From Alphaproteobacteria bacterium (lineage in GTDB: Bacteria > Pseudomonadota > Alphaproteobacteria > Rhodobacterales > Rhodobacteraceae): a stretch of 59,026 bases of DNA. A program made the translations under genes and the position numbers. Where the stretch lies: positions 1 to 59,026 of the forward strand of contig JAUIIR010000020.1 in the NCBI GenBank assembly GCA_030431485.1, given 5' to 3'. Every line of letters begins with the position of its first letter. The first letter of the stretch is position 1. The notes under the pieces were generated by a model. That model was not told the DNA's origin, searched no databases, and saw only the letters and a list, made by a program, of their open reading frames with translations. Of the stretch, positions 39,532 to 47,485 are shown one piece after another.

Positions 39532-41076
39532 ATGGCAGAAGCAGCAACACGCAAACGGTCCCGTGGTGGCGGCGGCGCGGCGCGCCGGGCCGAACGCACA
39601 GCGGTCTCTGTCGAAACGGCCAAATATATCGAGCGGAATATCCCGAACTTCGAGGTTCTCTCGGAAGAGGCGCTGGAGATTATCGAGACAAACGCCGAAA
39701 CCGTTCTCGCTGAGATTGGTGTCAACTTCGTCAACAACCCTGCCGCCCTTGATCGCTGGCGTGATGCCGGTGCGGAAGTCACCGGCGAACGGGTGCGTAT
39801 TCCGCGTGGTCTGGCCCGCAAGCTCTGCAGCACGGCACCTTCGAACTATACCCAGCACGCGCGCAATCCAAACCGTACGGTGGAAATCGGCGGACGCAAT
39901 TTGGTGCTTGCGCCGGTCTATGGCCCCCCCTTTGTGCACGATGCGCTTGGGGGACGTCGTTACGCGACGATGGCGGATTTCGAAAAGTTCGTGAAGCTGG
40001 GCTACATGTCGAAATGGCTTCACATGTCCGGGGGAACGGTCTGTGAACCGACCGACATTCCGGTGAACAAGCGCCACCTTGATATGCTGATGGCGCATAT
40101 GACGCTGTCCGACAAACCGTTCATGGGCTCTGTTACAGAACCCAGCCGGGCGCAGGACAGTGTCGATATGTGCGAAATTCTGTTCGGTCAGGAATTCGTT
40201 CAGAACAACACTGTGATGACCTCGCTGATCAACATCAACTCACCTATGACGTTCGATGATGTGATGATGGGTGCGCTTGAGGTTTATGCCCAAAACAATC
40301 AGGCCTGTATCATCAGCCCGTTCATCGTCGGCGGTGCAATGGCGCCCGTCTCGGTCATGGGGACACTGACTCAGGTTCTGGCAGAAGTGATGGCGGGTAT
40401 TGCGTACAGCCAGATTGTGCGTCCCGGCGCACCCGTGATCTTCGGTGCGTTTGTGACCTCGATTGACATGAACTCCGGTGCTCCGACCTTTGGCACACCT
40501 GAGGCCAGCCAGATCACCTATGGGGCGGGGCAGTTGGCGCGTCGTCTGGGGCTTCCGTTCCGCTCGGCCGGCAGCTTCACAGGGTCTAAGCTCCCGGATG
40601 CTCAGGCGGCGTATGAAACCGCTAACAGCCTGAACATGGGTCTTCTTTCTGGCGTGAACTTCATGCTGCACGCCTGCGGATGGCTGGAAGGGGGACTTGT
40701 TGCATCCTTTGAGAAGTTTGTGATGGATGCCGATCAGTTGGGTGCGTTGCACAAGATGGCCCAAGGCGTTGCCATTGACACCGATGCACAGGCGATGGAT
40801 GCGATTGCCGAAGTGGGACCGGGTGGTCACTATCTGGGCTGCGCACATACGCAGGCGCATTTCAAATCGGCGTTCTGGCGCTCTGAGGTCTTTGACTTCA
40901 AACCCTATGAGACCTGGTCGGAAGAGGGGGCGCGGGACACCATGTCTCTGGCCACAGAACGGGTCCAGCGCCTGATCGACACCTATCAGCAGCCAGCACT
41001 AGATCCCGGCATCCACGAGGCTTTGACCGAATTTGTGACCAAGAAGAAAGCGTCGATGCCGGACGCCTTCATGTAG
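39532..41076 (+). CDS. Trimethylamine methyltransferase family protein (MttB-like, non-pyrrolysine)
   Basis: A 514-residue TIM-barrel protein of the MttB superfamily (COG5598). After a basic, Gly-rich N-terminus come 'VYGPPFVHDALGGRRYAT', 'GGTVCEPTDIPVNKRHLDML' and 'GAFVTSIDMNSGAPTFGTPE', which are typical. No in-frame TAG occurs, so it lacks pyrrolysine and belongs with the glycine-betaine-type demethylases rather than true trimethylamine methyltransferases. No corrinoid protein or MtbA-like partner lies nearby. The ATG at 39532 follows aggaggg. Its stop overlaps the convergent DUF6477 gene by eight bases. Confidence 0.85.
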   Translation: MAEAATRKRSRGGGGAARRAERTAVSVETAKYIERNIPNFEVLSEEALEIIETNAETVLAEIGVNFVNNPAALDRWRDAGAEVTGERVRIPRGLARKLCSTAPSNYTQHARNPNRTVEIGGRNLVLAPVYGPPFVHDALGGRRYATMADFEKFVKLGYMSKWLHMSGGTVCEPTDIPVNKRHLDMLMAHMTLSDKPFMGSVTEPSRAQDSVDMCEILFGQEFVQNNTVMTSLININSPMTFDDVMMGALEVYAQNNQACIISPFIVGGAMAPVSVMGTLTQVLAEVMAGIAYSQIVRPGAPVIFGAFVTSIDMNSGAPTFGTPEASQITYGAGQLARRLGLPFRSAGSFTGSKLPDAQAAYETANSLNMGLLSGVNFMLHACGWLEGGLVASFEKFVMDADQLGALHKMAQGVAIDTDAQAMDAIAEVGPGGHYLGCAHTQAHFKSAFWRSEVFDFKPYETWSEEGARDTMSLATERVQRLIDTYQQPALDPGIHEALTEFVTKKKASMPDAFM

Positions 41077-41380
41077 TGGCAGTTGGTCCAGCGACCTGCG
41101 TCTGAGCACGCAGGAGGCGGGTCTCTCCCATGACCGCGGTCAGGACATCCACATGCGCGGCGATGCTGTACCCGGCATCGCCGTTCTCGCGTTTCTCGTT
41201 CAGATCTGCTTCCAGCGCCATCAGGGCCATCAGGCTTGCACCCAGACGCGGTATCGTCCCGTAACCCAGTAACCGCGGAAGCCGCGCCTCGCGGCGATAG
41301 CTCTCTGCACCAATGCGTGCGGCACGGATCAAAAGCCGCGGCCGGCGCAGGGCGGAAATTTGGGTCAGAAGGTCTTGCAT
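41069..41380 (-). CDS. DUF6477 family protein
   Basis: A 103-residue helical protein. 'LRRPRLLIRAARIGAESYRR' near the N-terminus and 'AHVDVLTAVMGETRLLRA' near the C-terminus match the small family I know as DUF6477, found in Rhodobacteraceae next to a DUF6456 gene, as here. The function is unknown. The ATG at 41380 follows gaaagga by six bases. It is divergent from the DUF6456 gene across an AT-rich space with DnaA-like boxes. Confidence 0.7.
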   Translation of the reverse strand: MQDLLTQISALRRPRLLIRAARIGAESYRREARLPRLLGYGTIPRLGASLMALMALEADLNEKRENGDAGYSIAAHVDVLTAVMGETRLLRAQTQVAGPTATT

Positions 41381-41485
41381 GCCATGTCCTTTCAAGGCTG
41401 TTGGATGTCAGCGTTTGGCGGGACAATGGCACAACCTATTGGTGTGTTGCGTTTGGGTTGATGGTGGCGAACGGTTAGTGACGAA

Positions 41486-41508
41486 TTTGTTTACGATTTG
41501 GAAACAAA
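41486..41508. promoter_or_regulatory. Inverted repeat TTTGTTT-N9-AAACAAA
   Basis: An exact 7-bp inverted repeat in the AT-rich divergent space between DUF6477 and DUF6456. It could be an operator for the DUF6456 regulator or another factor. Confidence 0.4.
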
Positions 41509-41572
41509 AGATTTGGGGTCTCTAAAAAGTTAATAAATCAGAAATAAATACACGCATAAGTGGATTTCTGTT

Positions 41573-41601
41573 TGTGGATAAATCTGGGGATAATTTCCAC
41601 A
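41573..41601. promoter_or_regulatory. Cluster of three DnaA-box-like sites
   Basis: TGTGGATAA (41573-41581) is the exact reverse complement of the DnaA box TTATCCACA. TGGGGATAA (41585-41593) differs at one base, and ATTTCCACA (41593-41601) differs at one base from TTWTNCACA. They lie 25-53 bases before the DUF6456 start, beside an AT-rich tract. Confidence 0.5.
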
Positions 41602-41626
41602 AGGAGCACTCAACAGGGGGAAATTC

Positions 41627-42667
41627 ATGTCACATGTGCACCGTTCTAAAACCGCATCCGGACTGCGCGCTTTGTTGCCCGATGCTGCGCGCCATTATCT
41701 GGCACATACGGCAGACGGCCGACCGCTCCGCGACATTGCTCGCGAGGTCGGATGTCACCCGTCCACGATCCTGAGACAGGTCCGAAAGCTTGAATCCCAA
41801 AGGGATGATCCGCTTGTCGACCGGGTTCTGAGTGAAAGTTCGGTTGGCAGCACTAGACCTGAAGGGCCTGAGCCCGGCATTGGCGCCGTTGCCGATGCGC
41901 TTCGGGGATTATGCCAGACCGGCGCTTTGCTGGTGTATCGAGACGGCGTCGATCAAGCGGCGATTGTGCAAACCGCAGGCGAAGGAGACACCCGCGTTCT
42001 GGGTGTTGTTGATCTGGATATCGCGGCGGCGCTCGCGCTACGGGATTGGATCGCCCCGGATGGCGGCACATCAATCAAGCGCTACCGGATCACGGAAGAC
42101 GGGCGTGGCGCTGTCGTCAAACTGGTGGCAGAACGAGACGCTCAGGCTGCGCAGACGGATGACACGCCGTCATCTGTGCTCTTCATGAACAGCACCGTCC
42201 GGAGAACGCGATATCGGTCAGGGACACATGGGCCGGGTAGTGATAATCCGTTGGCTGTGTTGGCACGGCGGCGCGACTCGGATGGGACGCCGTTTCTGCC
42301 CGCAAGGTTTGTAAAGGCAGGCGAACGCTTGCATGAAGACTTTGCAATCGCGGGGTTTTCTGACCAAGCCCTTTTGGGCTGGGACAGCCCGGACGCGCTG
42401 CAGCCCTTGTATGCACGTGCGGAAACACTGGCGGACCGTGGCCGATCAGAGGCGATGTGCCGGACGCTTGATGCGGTTCGAGACCTGGGGCCGGGGTTGA
42501 GTGAGGTTGTTTTGCGTTGCTGTTGTTTGCGGGAAGGGCTTGAGGCGACGGAAAAACGCCTCGGTTGGTCGGCGCGGTCTGGTAAGATTGTCCTGCGCAT
42601 CGCTTTGCAGCGGCTCAGCCTGTTCTACGCAAAAGCGCGCGCCAAAGAGCCTGTTTTGGTCGGATAA
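41627..42667 (+). CDS. DUF6456 helix-turn-helix protein
   Basis: A 346-residue protein with an N-terminal helix-turn-helix ('RPLRDIAREVGCHPSTILRQ', about residues 32-52) and a C-terminal DUF6456 domain ('AGERLHEDFAIAGFSDQALL' and 'VVLRCCCLREGLEATEKRLG'). It is probably a DNA-binding regulator, but its targets are not known. The leader is AT-rich and carries DnaA-like boxes and a 7-bp inverted repeat, so it may respond to replication state or to itself. The ATG at 41627 follows a G-rich site. Confidence 0.75.
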   Translation: MSHVHRSKTASGLRALLPDAARHYLAHTADGRPLRDIAREVGCHPSTILRQVRKLESQRDDPLVDRVLSESSVGSTRPEGPEPGIGAVADALRGLCQTGALLVYRDGVDQAAIVQTAGEGDTRVLGVVDLDIAAALALRDWIAPDGGTSIKRYRITEDGRGAVVKLVAERDAQAAQTDDTPSSVLFMNSTVRRTRYRSGTHGPGSDNPLAVLARRRDSDGTPFLPARFVKAGERLHEDFAIAGFSDQALLGWDSPDALQPLYARAETLADRGRSEAMCRTLDAVRDLGPGLSEVVLRCCCLREGLEATEKRLGWSARSGKIVLRIALQRLSLFYAKARAKEPVLVG

Positions 42668-42738
42668 CGGATCGCCGCGTCGGGACAGAATGACGCAAGA
42701 GGTTAAAGACCCAACGCCGAACTCCGTTATACGAGGGT

Positions 42739-42810
42739 GCAGGAGGTACTCGTTACATTTGGGAATTTGAAGCTGCAACGCAGCTATGCAACACTGGTAC
42801 TACCTCCTGC
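42739..42810 (+). promoter_or_regulatory. Structured leader upstream of lipA
   Basis: The arms gcaggaggta (42739-42748) and tacctcctgc (42801-42810) are a perfect 10-bp inverted repeat. Between them agctgc/gcagct (42771-42776, 42780-42785) forms an inner hairpin. One arm contains a full Shine-Dalgarno sequence (aggaggt) and the other its complement. A regulatory leader or small RNA is possible. Confidence 0.5.
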
Positions 42811-42859
42811 GACTAAATATGTTAGAGCAGTCAAAACCCAAACGTGCGGGGAAAAACTG

Positions 42860-43810
42860 TTGCGTGACCTCAAGATCCCAGAACAGCGCCATCCTGAAAA
42901 GGCGCATCGACCGGACAATGCTCAGCCGAAGAAACCCAGTTGGATTCGGGTGAAGGCCCCCGGGGGCGAAGGCTATAACGAAACCCGCCGCATCATGCGC
43001 GAGCACAAGCTGGTGACCGTTTGCGAAGAAGCAGGCTGTCCAAATGCGGGCGAATGCTGGAGCCAGGGTCACGCGACCATGATGATCATGGGCGAGATCT
43101 GCACGCGGGGCTGCACCTTCTGCAACATCGCAACGGGTCGCCCCGACACGCTGGATGCGTTCGAGCCAGGACGCGTTGCAGACGCGGTTCAGAAGCTCGG
43201 CTTGAACCACGTGGTGATCACCTCGGTGGACCGTGACGATCTGGAAGACGGCGGGGCAGAACATTTTGCTCAGACCATCCGCGCGATCCGCCACCGCTCG
43301 CCGGACACAACGATTGAGATCCTGACGCCGGATTTCCTGAAATGCGGACCTGACGCCTTGGAGACGGTCGTGGCTGCGCGACCGGACGTCTTCAATCACA
43401 ACCTCGAAACCGTGCCCGGTCTATACCCCGAAGTCCGCCCCGGCGCCCGGTACTTCCATTCCCTGCGTTTGCTGCAGCGTGTGAAAGAGATCGACCCGTC
43501 GATCTTCACCAAGTCTGGCATTATGGTTGGATTGGGTGAGAACCGTCAGGCCGTGATGCAGGTCATGGATGATATGCGCGCGGCAGATGTCGATTTCCTG
43601 ACGATTGGCCAATATCTGCAGCCGACGCCAAAGCACCATGCGGTTGACCGGTTTGTGACGCCCGAGGAGTTCTCCGGATATGAGAAGGCAGCCTATGGGA
43701 AAGGCTTCCTGATGGTGTCTGCAACGCCGCTGACCCGGTCGTCTTACCATGCGGGCGACGACTTTGCCCGTTTGCGGGCCAATCGCGAAGCAAAACTCGC
43801 GCGGGTTTGA
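42860..43810 (+). CDS. lipA: Lipoyl synthase
   Basis: A 316-residue radical-SAM enzyme that inserts two sulfurs into octanoyl-protein to make lipoate. The auxiliary cluster Cys motif is '[13 protein letters not shown]' and the radical-SAM motif is 'CTRGCTFC' (CxxxCxxC). The last conserved element is '[12 protein letters not shown]'. I place the start at TTG 42860, which gives the usual N-terminus [18 protein letters not shown] after Met and has ggggaaaa upstream. The long leader contains a strong inverted repeat. Confidence 0.94.
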   Translation: MRDLKIPEQRHPEKAHRPDNAQPKKPSWIRVKAPGGEGYNETRRIMREHKLVTVCEEAGCPNAGECWSQGHATMMIMGEICTRGCTFCNIATGRPDTLDAFEPGRVADAVQKLGLNHVVITSVDRDDLEDGGAEHFAQTIRAIRHRSPDTTIEILTPDFLKCGPDALETVVAARPDVFNHNLETVPGLYPEVRPGARYFHSLRLLQRVKEIDPSIFTKSGIMVGLGENRQAVMQVMDDMRAADVDFLTIGQYLQPTPKHHAVDRFVTPEEFSGYEKAAYGKGFLMVSATPLTRSSYHAGDDFARLRANREAKLARV

Positions 43811-43832
43811 CCCTAAGGCGGTAAGGCTTTAC

Positions 43833-43855
43833 GCCAAAGCCTTGAAGGCTTTGGC
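43833..43855. terminator. Hairpin between lipA and the cytochrome gene
   Basis: The arms gccaaagcct (43833-43842) and aggctttggc (43846-43855) form a perfect 10-bp stem with a 3-base loop, directly abutting the stop codon of the minus-strand cytochrome gene. It probably serves both convergent genes. Confidence 0.7.
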
Positions 43856-44737
43856 TTACTGCAGTGCTTTAAGATAGGCTGCCACCGCCTCACGGTCACT
43901 GGCCGGTAGCTTGGCGAAATTCTCGATCACCGCTACCATGTGCCCACCGGCGCTGTCGAAATCGGGCGTAAACCCGGTCTCAAGGTAGTAGGCGATTTCG
44001 GTTGGTCCCCAAGTCAGGTCGTCGGGGGTCAGAGACGGGATTTGACCGCGGCCGGTCGGGTTTGGTGCTCCGGCCAGCCATTGCGACCGGTCAAGCCCGC
44101 CCAAAGCGTCTCTTGGCGTATGGCATTCGCCACAATGCGCCAGAGCTTCGACCAGATAGCGTCCGCGCTCCAACTCGGGGGTGGGGGTGTTTGCAATCAC
44201 CCAATCGTCGCTAAGATACAGCTGTTTCCAGACTCCAACGGATCGCCGGATGTTGAACGGAAAGCCCACCTTGTGGGGTTGGCTGGGCGTCGCATCTTCG
44301 GGCAGGGTTTGCCAGAAGGCCCACAGATCGACTACGTCCTGATCGGTCATGTGGACATAGGATGTGTAGGGGAAGGCCGGATAGTAGTGCCGACCGTCGG
44401 GCGATACGCCGTTTTTCAAAGCACTTGCAAAGTCACCCAAAGACCATGATCCGATGCCAGCCTCAGGATGCGGGGAAATGTTCGGGGCGATGAACGTTCC
44501 AAAGTCCGAACCGAATCTTTGTCCTCCAGCCAGGACCAGCTTTGCATCGCCGGTGGCCTCGGGAGCCGCGTGGCATGACGCGCAGCCTGCTGCGGTGAAC
44601 ACGGTTTCCCCGTTTGCCGCGTCCCCTGTGAGACTGTCGAACGCCGAGGCGTCCACCGGGGCAGCACGCGTCACAAAAAGTCCGGCAGCCACGATGGCTG
44701 CCAGACCCAATGCGCTTACCATCAGACCACGCCGCAT
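43856..44737 (-). CDS. Diheme cytochrome c
   Basis: A 293-residue exported protein with an N-terminal hydrophobic anchor or signal and two heme c sites, CASCH (about residue 52) and CGECH (about residue 200). The layout with 'ALKNGVSPDGRHYYPAFPYTSY' resembles the diheme cytochrome subunits of dehydrogenases such as those for alcohols, gluconate or sulfur compounds. No dehydrogenase gene is adjacent. It follows a cytochrome c' gene by nine bases on the same strand, so the two are probably an electron-transfer pair in the periplasm. Confidence 0.88.
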   Translation of the reverse strand: MRRGLMVSALGLAAIVAAGLFVTRAAPVDASAFDSLTGDAANGETVFTAAGCASCHAAPEATGDAKLVLAGGQRFGSDFGTFIAPNISPHPEAGIGSWSLGDFASALKNGVSPDGRHYYPAFPYTSYVHMTDQDVVDLWAFWQTLPEDATPSQPHKVGFPFNIRRSVGVWKQLYLSDDWVIANTPTPELERGRYLVEALAHCGECHTPRDALGGLDRSQWLAGAPNPTGRGQIPSLTPDDLTWGPTEIAYYLETGFTPDFDSAGGHMVAVIENFAKLPASDREAVAAYLKALQ

Positions 44738-44746
44738 TGCGCCGGA

Positions 44747-45211
44747 TCAGTTTGCCGGGGCACGATGTGTGTCGTGGCAGGCTTTGCAGGCACCACCGAT
44801 TTGCCCCATTACCGGACCGAGAGCCTCAACGCCGCCAGAGGCCGCAGCCTGCATCGCTTGCGCAGCAGTTCCGAAATCGGACCATTTTGACAGGAAATCG
44901 TCGTTCTGTTCCCAGATCGTTGGTTGTGCGCGAGTGCCGTCGATCGACATATTGTCGGAACCTTCCGGCCACATCGGGCCTTGCTGGATGGTCGAGACCG
45001 CGACCAGCGTGTCTGCGGCGGCTTGTGCGGCGTCTGCGTCGTAATCCATTTTGCCTTGGGCCATGCCGCCCAGAATGCCGAGGTTGATCGCCATAATGCG
45101 AAATTGCCCCTGACGCGCCTTCAGCTGAGCCGAAAAATCGTCCTGCGCAAAAGCTGCCGTGCCGCATCCAAGCGCCGCGAGAGCAACTGCAAATGTGAGA
45201 TGTTTTTTCAT
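44747..45211 (-). CDS. Cytochrome c' family protein
   Basis: A 154-residue exported protein with a signal peptide ('MKKHLTFAVALAALGCGTAAFA') and a single heme c site near the C-terminus ('ACKACHDTHR'), the hallmark of four-helix cytochromes c' and c556. The ATG at 45211 gives a clean signal peptide. In this family the heme can bind NO or serve electron transfer. It is the first gene of a two-gene cytochrome unit and is divergent from a LysR-type regulator. Confidence 0.88.
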   Translation of the reverse strand: MKKHLTFAVALAALGCGTAAFAQDDFSAQLKARQGQFRIMAINLGILGGMAQGKMDYDADAAQAAADTLVAVSTIQQGPMWPEGSDNMSIDGTRAQPTIWEQNDDFLSKWSDFGTAAQAMQAAASGGVEALGPVMGQIGGACKACHDTHRAPAN

Positions 45212-45309
45212 GACTTTAGACTCCCTGAAAAATTGTATGACCTTCCATCTAGTATGCCTCGCGCATTGCACAAATTAATTGTTAGAAAATGCAAAAGGGG
45301 TCCGCATAC

Positions 45310-46182
45310 ATGCACAAGTTGAACTGGGATGATCTGCGCTTTGTGCTTGCGGTTGCAGATACCGGATCGGTGAATGCCGCAGCCAAGCTGTTGGCGGTCA
45401 ATTATGCCACCGTCCTGCGCCGCATCGCGTCGTTCGAAGAGGCGTGTGGCGGGCCGGTATTTGAACGTGATCGCAGCGGATATAGGCTGCGCCCCAACCG
45501 GGCCCCCGTGATCGAAGCGGCACGGCTTGCAGCGCAGCATGTGCACTCTGCCGAAGCCCTGATGCAGGAGAGACAGAGCATCGCGGGTCAATCGCTGCGC
45601 ATCACCTCGACCGATACATTTTGTCAAACGGTGTTGGCGTGGATCCATCCGGCATTGGCGCGGCGGGTTTTGCCTGACAGGCTGACCTATCTGAGCTCGA
45701 ACGCCCATCTCGACATGGCGCGACTTCATGCCGATATCGCGTTGCGACCGGCATTGAGTTTGCCCGATGACCTGGCCGGGCGTCAGGTCGCCATGATGGA
45801 GTTTGCGGTCTACAAGCGCGCGTCTTCCAAAGACGCCGCGACTTGGCTGGGCCTGACCGGCGCGTTGGAGCGTTCCGGACCCGCGAAATGGATGGCGCGT
45901 GCGCTGCAACCGGATGCTGTTTCGGCAGGGGCCGACAGTTTTTGCGTGCTTGCCGAGATGCTGCTCAAAACCAACGCGAAGGCTATTCTTCCCTGCATCC
46001 TCGGCGACACCAGTCCCGAGCTTGTACGTGTAGATTGCGATGTTCCAAAGATGGATGTGCCTGTTTGGGTCGCCTGTCATCGTGACCTTGCTGGCAGTGA
46101 CCGTCTGAACCACCTGATGGATGCTATGGAGAAGCTCATGCAGCCGCATCTTGGGGTTTTGAGTGGCGTTACTTCGGCTTAG
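45310..46182 (+). CDS. LysR family transcriptional regulator
   Basis: A 290-residue regulator with an N-terminal helix-turn-helix ('LNWDDLRFVLAVADTGSVNA' and 'YATVLRRIASFEEACGG') and a LysR-type effector domain. It is divergent from the cytochrome c' gene, the usual arrangement for a LysR regulator controlling its neighbour, but its ligand is unknown. I prefer ATG 45310, with aaagggg upstream, over ATG 45289. Its stop overlaps the convergent small membrane protein gene by four bases. Confidence 0.85.
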   Translation: MHKLNWDDLRFVLAVADTGSVNAAAKLLAVNYATVLRRIASFEEACGGPVFERDRSGYRLRPNRAPVIEAARLAAQHVHSAEALMQERQSIAGQSLRITSTDTFCQTVLAWIHPALARRVLPDRLTYLSSNAHLDMARLHADIALRPALSLPDDLAGRQVAMMEFAVYKRASSKDAATWLGLTGALERSGPAKWMARALQPDAVSAGADSFCVLAEMLLKTNAKAILPCILGDTSPELVRVDCDVPKMDVPVWVACHRDLAGSDRLNHLMDAMEKLMQPHLGVLSGVTSA

Positions 46183-46364
46183 CGTAGCACGCGGTTTGGA
46201 ACCCGTTCAGCGTCCAGCGACATCCAGTCAGGCCAGCCAATCCATGTCTCGATTGTGTAGATCACAAGACAAACAGCAATGATCCCCAGGACCAGTTTCA
46301 CCCGTGCCGGGCTAGGCGGGTTTCGCGCCCATTGTGACATGCGCAGAAGGTTGAACCAGTTCAC
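46179..46364 (-). CDS. 61-residue membrane protein coupled to hpt
   Basis: A small protein with a polar start '[18 protein letters not shown]', one span '[20 protein letters not shown]' and a short tail. I recall similar proteins after hpt in related Rhodobacteraceae, without a function. Its ATG overlaps the hpt stop (ATGA), which implies translational coupling, and its stop overlaps the convergent LysR gene. Confidence 0.7.
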   Translation of the reverse strand: MNWFNLLRMSQWARNPPSPARVKLVLGIIAVCLVIYTIETWIGWPDWMSLDAERVPNRVLR

Positions 46365-46903
46365 GCCTCGGGGAACCGCACCTTGCCGATAAAGGGCAGG
46401 TTGCGGTTGCGCTGCGCGTAGTCGATGCCGTAGCCGACGACAAATTCATCCGGGATCGAGAATCCGATCCAATCCGCTGTGACGTCGGTTTCCCGCCGTG
46501 ACGGTTTGTCGAGCAGCGCAATTGTCCGCAAGCGCCCCGGATTGCGCGATTCGAGAAGGCCCACCACGTGCTTGAGCGTATGACCGGTGTCGACGATGTC
46601 TTCGACAACCAGAACATCGCGGCCTTCGATCTGGCCGCGCAGGTCTTTGAGAATCCGCACTTCGCGGCTCGACTCCATGCTGTCGCCGTAGGACGAGGCC
46701 TCAAGGAAATCGACCTCAACAGGCAGGTCCAGTTCGCGCACCAGATCGGCGATGAAAACGAAGCTGCCCCGCAGCAGACCCACCACCACAAGCTTGTTTG
46801 TATCGCGGAATTCTTCCTTGATCGCGTAGGACAGTTCCTCAATCCGGGCAGCAATAGCCTTGGCCGAGATCATTTCGTCGATGACATATGGACGCTCTGA
46901 CAT
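46361..46903 (-). CDS. hpt: Hypoxanthine phosphoribosyltransferase
   Basis: A 180-residue purine salvage enzyme making IMP or GMP from free base and PRPP. The PRPP-binding motif '[17 protein letters not shown]' and the N-terminal '[18 protein letters not shown]' are diagnostic. The ATG at 46903 follows aagggaaa; a long in-frame extension upstream runs antisense through the RatA-like gene and is not coding. A small membrane protein is coupled to its 3' end. Confidence 0.95.
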   Translation of the reverse strand: MSERPYVIDEMISAKAIAARIEELSYAIKEEFRDTNKLVVVGLLRGSFVFIADLVRELDLPVEVDFLEASSYGDSMESSREVRILKDLRGQIEGRDVLVVEDIVDTGHTLKHVVGLLESRNPGRLRTIALLDKPSRRETDVTADWIGFSIPDEFVVGYGIDYAQRNRNLPFIGKVRFPEA

Positions 46904-46975
46904 AGGTTTCCCTTGATTTTTCGCGCGCACAATACGACATCCCCCGCCACTGTCACGGTCAAAACACAAGAGCAG

Positions 46976-47419
46976 ATGCCGACACATTCCGAAACCCGCA
47001 CCCTGCCATACACGGCACAACAGATGTACGATCTGGTCGCAGACGTAGCGAATTACCCCAAGTTTCTGCCGTGGACCGCTGCGGCGCGCATACGCTCGCG
47101 CGAAGATCGGGGCGATCATGAAGAGATGCTGGCAGACTTGGTCATCAGCTTCAAAGTGTTCCGCGAACGGTTTGGCAGCCGGGTTGTGCTTTGGCCCGAG
47201 CAGAAGAAGATCGACACCGAATACCTTGATGGCCCGTTCCGGCACATGCACTCGAACTGGGGTTTCAAGGATGTCGAGGACGGGGTCGAAGTGACCTTCT
47301 TTGTCGATTTTGAGTTCAAGAACCGCATTCTGCAGGGGGCTGCAGGTATGTTCTTTTATGAAGCCATGCAGCGGATTGTGCGCGCCTTTGAACGTCGCGC
47401 GGCCGAGCTTTACGGATAA
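46976..47419 (+). CDS. RatA/COQ10 family START-like protein
   Basis: A 147-residue START-like protein. '[22 protein letters not shown]' and '[20 protein letters not shown]' are typical of the COQ10/RatA family. Mitochondrial COQ10 binds ubiquinone and helps respiration; E. coli RatA was described as a ribosome-association toxin. In alphaproteobacteria the ubiquinone role is the more likely one. It is divergent from hpt with a 72-base gap. Confidence 0.88.
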   Translation: MPTHSETRTLPYTAQQMYDLVADVANYPKFLPWTAAARIRSREDRGDHEEMLADLVISFKVFRERFGSRVVLWPEQKKIDTEYLDGPFRHMHSNWGFKDVEDGVEVTFFVDFEFKNRILQGAAGMFFYEAMQRIVRAFERRAAELYG

Positions 47420-47433
47420 GCTCACGATCCAAT

Positions 47434-47460
47434 CAAAAAAGGCGGACCTTTCGGCCCGCC
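47434..47460 (-). terminator. Terminator of the ammonium transporter gene
   Basis: On the minus strand the arms ggcgggcc and ggtccgcc (47441-47460) pair with one mismatch around gaaa and are followed by a six-T run. It may also act on the convergent RatA-like gene. Confidence 0.8.
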
Positions 47461-47485
47461 CTGGCGTTTTCAACAGTCGGCTCCC

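Noticed and set aside
39532-41076. Pyrrolysine-containing trimethylamine methyltransferase
   Set aside because: The gene has no in-frame TAG before its stop and no pyl or mtt partner genes are in the window.
41573-41601. A chromosomal replication origin at the DnaA-box cluster
   Set aside because: Only three boxes, no dnaA, parAB or other origin-linked genes nearby, and no visible 13-mer array. A DnaA-regulated promoter is the more cautious reading.
42786-42953. A 55-codon frame starting ATGCAACAC in front of lipA
   Set aside because: No ribosome site and most of it overlaps lipA in another frame; the region is better explained as a structured leader.
46904-47473. N-terminal extension of hpt
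   Set aside because: The extra in-frame sequence is antisense to the RatA-like gene, and the ATG at 46903 has a good ribosome site and gives the normal hpt length.
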